Assembly (NCBI GenBank): GCA_045628925.1
Contig: JAZQQF010000186.1
Coordinates: 1 to 7,864, forward strand
Length of the DNA: 7,864 nt
Direction: 5' to 3'
From: UBA1774 sp045628925
GTDB taxonomy: Bacteria; Bacillota; Clostridia; Oscillospirales; Oscillospiraceae
A program made the position numbers and the translations under genes. The notes beneath the pieces were generated by a model, which did no database searches, had not been told where the DNA came from, and saw nothing but the letters and a program-made list of their open reading frames with translations. Positions within the stretch are counted from its first letter, which is position 1; the number at the start of each line of letters is the position of its first letter. Below, piece by piece: positions 6,322 to 7,864 of the stretch.

Positions 6322-6350
6322 ATCATAAAGCAAAATCCACGCAAAAACAA
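6322..6350 (-). promoter_or_regulatory. Promoter of the OPRT-like gene
   Basis: On the minus strand TTGTTT (6350-6345) and TATGAT (6327-6322) are separated by exactly 17 nt. The -10 matches consensus at five of six positions. Transcription would begin near 6315, about 15 nt before the start codon, a very short leader that just includes part of the Shine-Dalgarno. Confidence 0.45.
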
Positions 6351-6374
6351 GGGCGGATGCGCCGAAGGGACAAA

Positions 6375-6412
6375 TTCACGAAATGTTCACAGACGGTTCA
6401 AGCCTTGTTCAA
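6375..6412 (+). promoter_or_regulatory. Four TTCA(C/A) direct repeats at 11-bp spacing, likely response-regulator site
   Basis: TTCA occurs at 6375, 6386, 6397 and 6408, exactly 11 bp apart: TTCACG, TTCACA, TTCAAG, TTCAAG, the last three preceded by G. Repeats on one face of the helix at 11-bp period are typical of OmpR/PhoB-family response regulators, for example the four TT(A/C)ACA-like boxes of Bacillus PhoP. From memory, Bacillus htrA/htrB control regions also carry reiterated TTTTCA-type octamers linked to CssRS. The array lies just upstream of, and touching, the predicted -35 of the protease gene. Confidence 0.6.
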
Positions 6413-6434
6413 GGGCAGATGGTATTTTGATGCT
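6405..6434 (+). promoter_or_regulatory. Weak, probably activated promoter of the HtrA-type gene
   Basis: TTGTTC (6405-6410), overlapping the fourth TTCA repeat, is followed at 18-nt spacing by GATGCT (6429-6434). An alternative -10 is TATTTT (6423-6428). Neither pair is close to consensus, which suits a promoter needing an activator bound to the repeats. The exact start is uncertain. Confidence 0.3.
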
Positions 6435-6480
6435 GCTTTCAGGAACACAGATGCTCCTCAGCAGAAGGGAGTGCTATTTC

Positions 6481-7864
6481 ATGAAGAAAACCGTACTGGC
6501 CGTAACGGCCATCTGCCTCGCCGCGGTGCTGCTCTGCTCCGCCGCCTGTCTGGGAACGGCGGCCTACGTGAAGCGCGAGACCGCACAGCAGACTTCCACC
6601 GCCGCGCCCGTGGCAGCCGCGCCGGTGCGCCTTGAGAGCCTCGGCGGGAATACCCTCAGCGCGAACCAGATCTATCAGCTGGCCTGCAGGCAGGTGGTGG
6701 GCATCTCCACGGAGATCCTCGGCTATAATATGTTCGGCCAGCAGACCGCCAACGCGGTGAGCGGCACCGGCTTCGTCATCTCCGAGGACGGGTATATCCT
6801 CACCAATAACCACGTGGTGGAGGACGCCTTCAAGGGCGGCTACGACGTGACCGTCAAGTTCTACGACGGGAGCGAGTACACCGCCGACATCGTGGGCGTG
6901 GAGGACGATAACGATATCGCCGTTCTGAAGATCGACGCGAAGGGCCTCACCCCCGTCACGCTGGGCGACAGCGACAAGATGCTGGTGGGCGACAGTCTTT
7001 ACGTGGTGGGCAACCCGCTGGGCGAGCTGACCTATACCATGACCTCCGGCATCGTCTCCGCGCTGGACCGGGCCATCGCCACCAGCGCCAACGTGAGCGT
7101 GAATATGTTCCAGCTGGACGCGGCGGTGAACTCCGGCAACTCCGGCGGCCCCGTCTACAATGCGAAGGGCGAGGTCATCGGCGTGGTCACCGCGAAATAT
7201 AAGGATACCGGCGTGGAGGGCCTTGGCTTCGCCATCCCGGTGAACGACGCGGCCGCTATCGCAAAGGAACTCATCGACCATGGCTACGTGACCGGGAAGG
7301 CTTATCTGGGCGTGACCGTCACCACCCTCACCGAGGCGGAGGCCATGCGCTATAATACCCGCGCCGGGGTCTACGTTTACAGCGTGGACGAGGGCTCCTG
7401 CGCCGAAAAGGCCGGTATCAAACAGGGCGATATCATCACGAAGCTGAACGATACCGAGCTGAAGACCACCGCAGACCTGACCGCCGCCAAGAAGGACTTC
7501 AGGGCGGGCGACAGCTGCAGGATCACCGTCTACCGTTCCGGCGAAACGCTGGAGCTGAAGCTGACCTTCGATGAAGAGCCTCCCGCCGAGCCGGGTACCG
7601 CTGTGACGCCCGCGCCCGTGCCCACGCCCGTTCCCGCGCCGCAGGAAACGCCCGATGACACGCCCGAAGAGACGCCCGAGGGCGAAGCGCCCTTCGACCC
7701 CTTCCAAATGCCGGAGGGCGGCGCGGATGACTTCTGGGGTATGCTGGATGACTTCTTCGGCGGCTTCTCCGATTTCTTCGGTGACGGCGGCTTCGGCAGC
7801 TTCTTCGGCGGCATCGAGCCGGAGGAACCGGCGGACGAGCCGGAGGGCGGCTTCCGCCACTTCG
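6481..7864 (+). CDS. HtrA/DegP-type membrane-anchored serine protease with PDZ domain, 3' end outside window
   Basis: Trypsin-like protease of the HtrA family (S1C), which degrades or refolds misfolded exported proteins at the outer face of the membrane. Visible order: N-terminal signal-anchor helix (about 5-29); a Thr/Ala/Pro linker (33-50); a protease domain (about 60-255) with the full triad H111 (TNNHVVED), D145 (DNDIAVLKI) and S221 (GNSGGP), plus GLGFAIP (247-253); one PDZ domain (about 275-363, beginning YLGVTV); then a Pro/Glu/Thr-rich tether (367-410) and a tail rich in Asp, Phe and Gly (DDFFGG, DFFGDGG, SFFGG; 423-444). 461 codons are open and the frame leaves the window without a stop. 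Start: AAGGGAG (6465-6471) is 9 nt before the ATG. C23 follows SAA, a poor lipobox, so lipidation is unlikely. Four TTCA repeats upstream suggest stress control by a two-component system. Confidence 0.95.
   Translation, partial: MKKTVLAVTAICLAAVLLCSAACLGTAAYVKRETAQQTSTAAPVAAAPVRLESLGGNTLSANQIYQLACRQVVGISTEILGYNMFGQQTANAVSGTGFVISEDGYILTNNHVVEDAFKGGYDVTVKFYDGSEYTADIVGVEDDNDIAVLKIDAKGLTPVTLGDSDKMLVGDSLYVVGNPLGELTYTMTSGIVSALDRAIATSANVSVNMFQLDAAVNSGNSGGPVYNAKGEVIGVVTAKYKDTGVEGLGFAIPVNDAAAIAKELIDHGYVTGKAYLGVTVTTLTEAEAMRYNTRAGVYVYSVDEGSCAEKAGIKQGDIITKLNDTELKTTADLTAAKKDFRAGDSCRITVYRSGETLELKLTFDEEPPAEPGTAVTPAPVPTPVPAPQETPDDTPEETPEGEAPFDPFQMPEGGADDFWGMLDDFFGGFSDFFGDGGFGSFFGGIEPEEPADEPEGGFRHF

Noticed and set aside
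6431..6463. TGCTG...CAGCA pairing in the protease leader as a regulatory RNA structure
   Set aside because: Only 5 bp with a loop of more than 20 nt; easily expected by chance.
6499..6552. HtrA N-terminus as a lipoprotein signal (Cys 23)
   Set aside because: The preceding residues SAA do not make a good lipobox, and the hydrophobic stretch continues past the Cys, as in a signal anchor.
6439..7860. 473-codon open frame on the minus strand opposite the protease
   Set aside because: The plus strand encodes a full HtrA catalytic triad and PDZ domain. The antisense frame is a shadow rich in G, A, V, H and R, with no motif or start signal.

Overview
The window looks like chromosomal DNA from a GC-rich Firmicute, most likely a gut-type Clostridia of the Oscillospiraceae/Ruminococcaceae kind. 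This is inferred from strong AGGAGG-type ribosome binding sites, extended -10 promoters, hairpin-plus-T-run terminators, short MKKR-type signal peptides and lipoproteins, and a single-membrane style of surface proteins, all in GC-rich DNA. No rRNA, tRNA, CRISPR array, insertion sequence or phage gene was seen. Two genes run off the window: the helicase on the left and the HtrA-type protease on the right.

Layout, left to right. (1) 1-1532, minus strand: N-terminal 510 residues of a UvrD/PcrA-family DNA helicase. (2) 1533-1672: a divergent control region with an extended -10 promoter for each side and a perfect inverted repeat (8-bp arms) between them. (3) 1673-2248, plus: a stand-alone HD-domain phosphohydrolase-like protein, followed by a hairpin. 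(4) 2338-5709, plus: a tightly packed five-gene unit. It holds a 12-TM-type MFS-like permease related to the fosmidomycin-resistance group, a small four-helix membrane protein, two paralogous secreted and membrane-anchored proteins with two SH3-like/WG-rich repeats each, and a small lipoprotein. Three of its four junctions are ATGA stop/start overlaps; the fourth is a 12-nt gap containing a near-perfect Shine-Dalgarno. (5) 5717-5747: a bidirectional terminator between convergent genes. (6) 5793-6299, minus: a short protein resembling orotate phosphoribosyltransferase whose PRPP-binding acidic pair appears lost. (7) 6300-6480: a divergent control region with four TTCA repeats spaced exactly 11 bp apart. 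(8) 6481-7864, plus: an HtrA/DegP-type membrane-anchored serine protease with one PDZ domain and an unusual Pro/Glu- then Asp/Phe/Gly-rich tail.

How they fit together. The five-gene unit encodes only membrane or exported products and is translationally coupled, so its products probably act together at the cell envelope; its function is unknown and it is the best candidate here for an undescribed system. The HtrA gene would handle misfolded exported proteins, and its upstream repeat array suggests control by an OmpR/PhoB-family response regulator, as known for htrA genes in Bacillus. Helicase and HD protein are housekeeping-type genes with no evident link to the rest.
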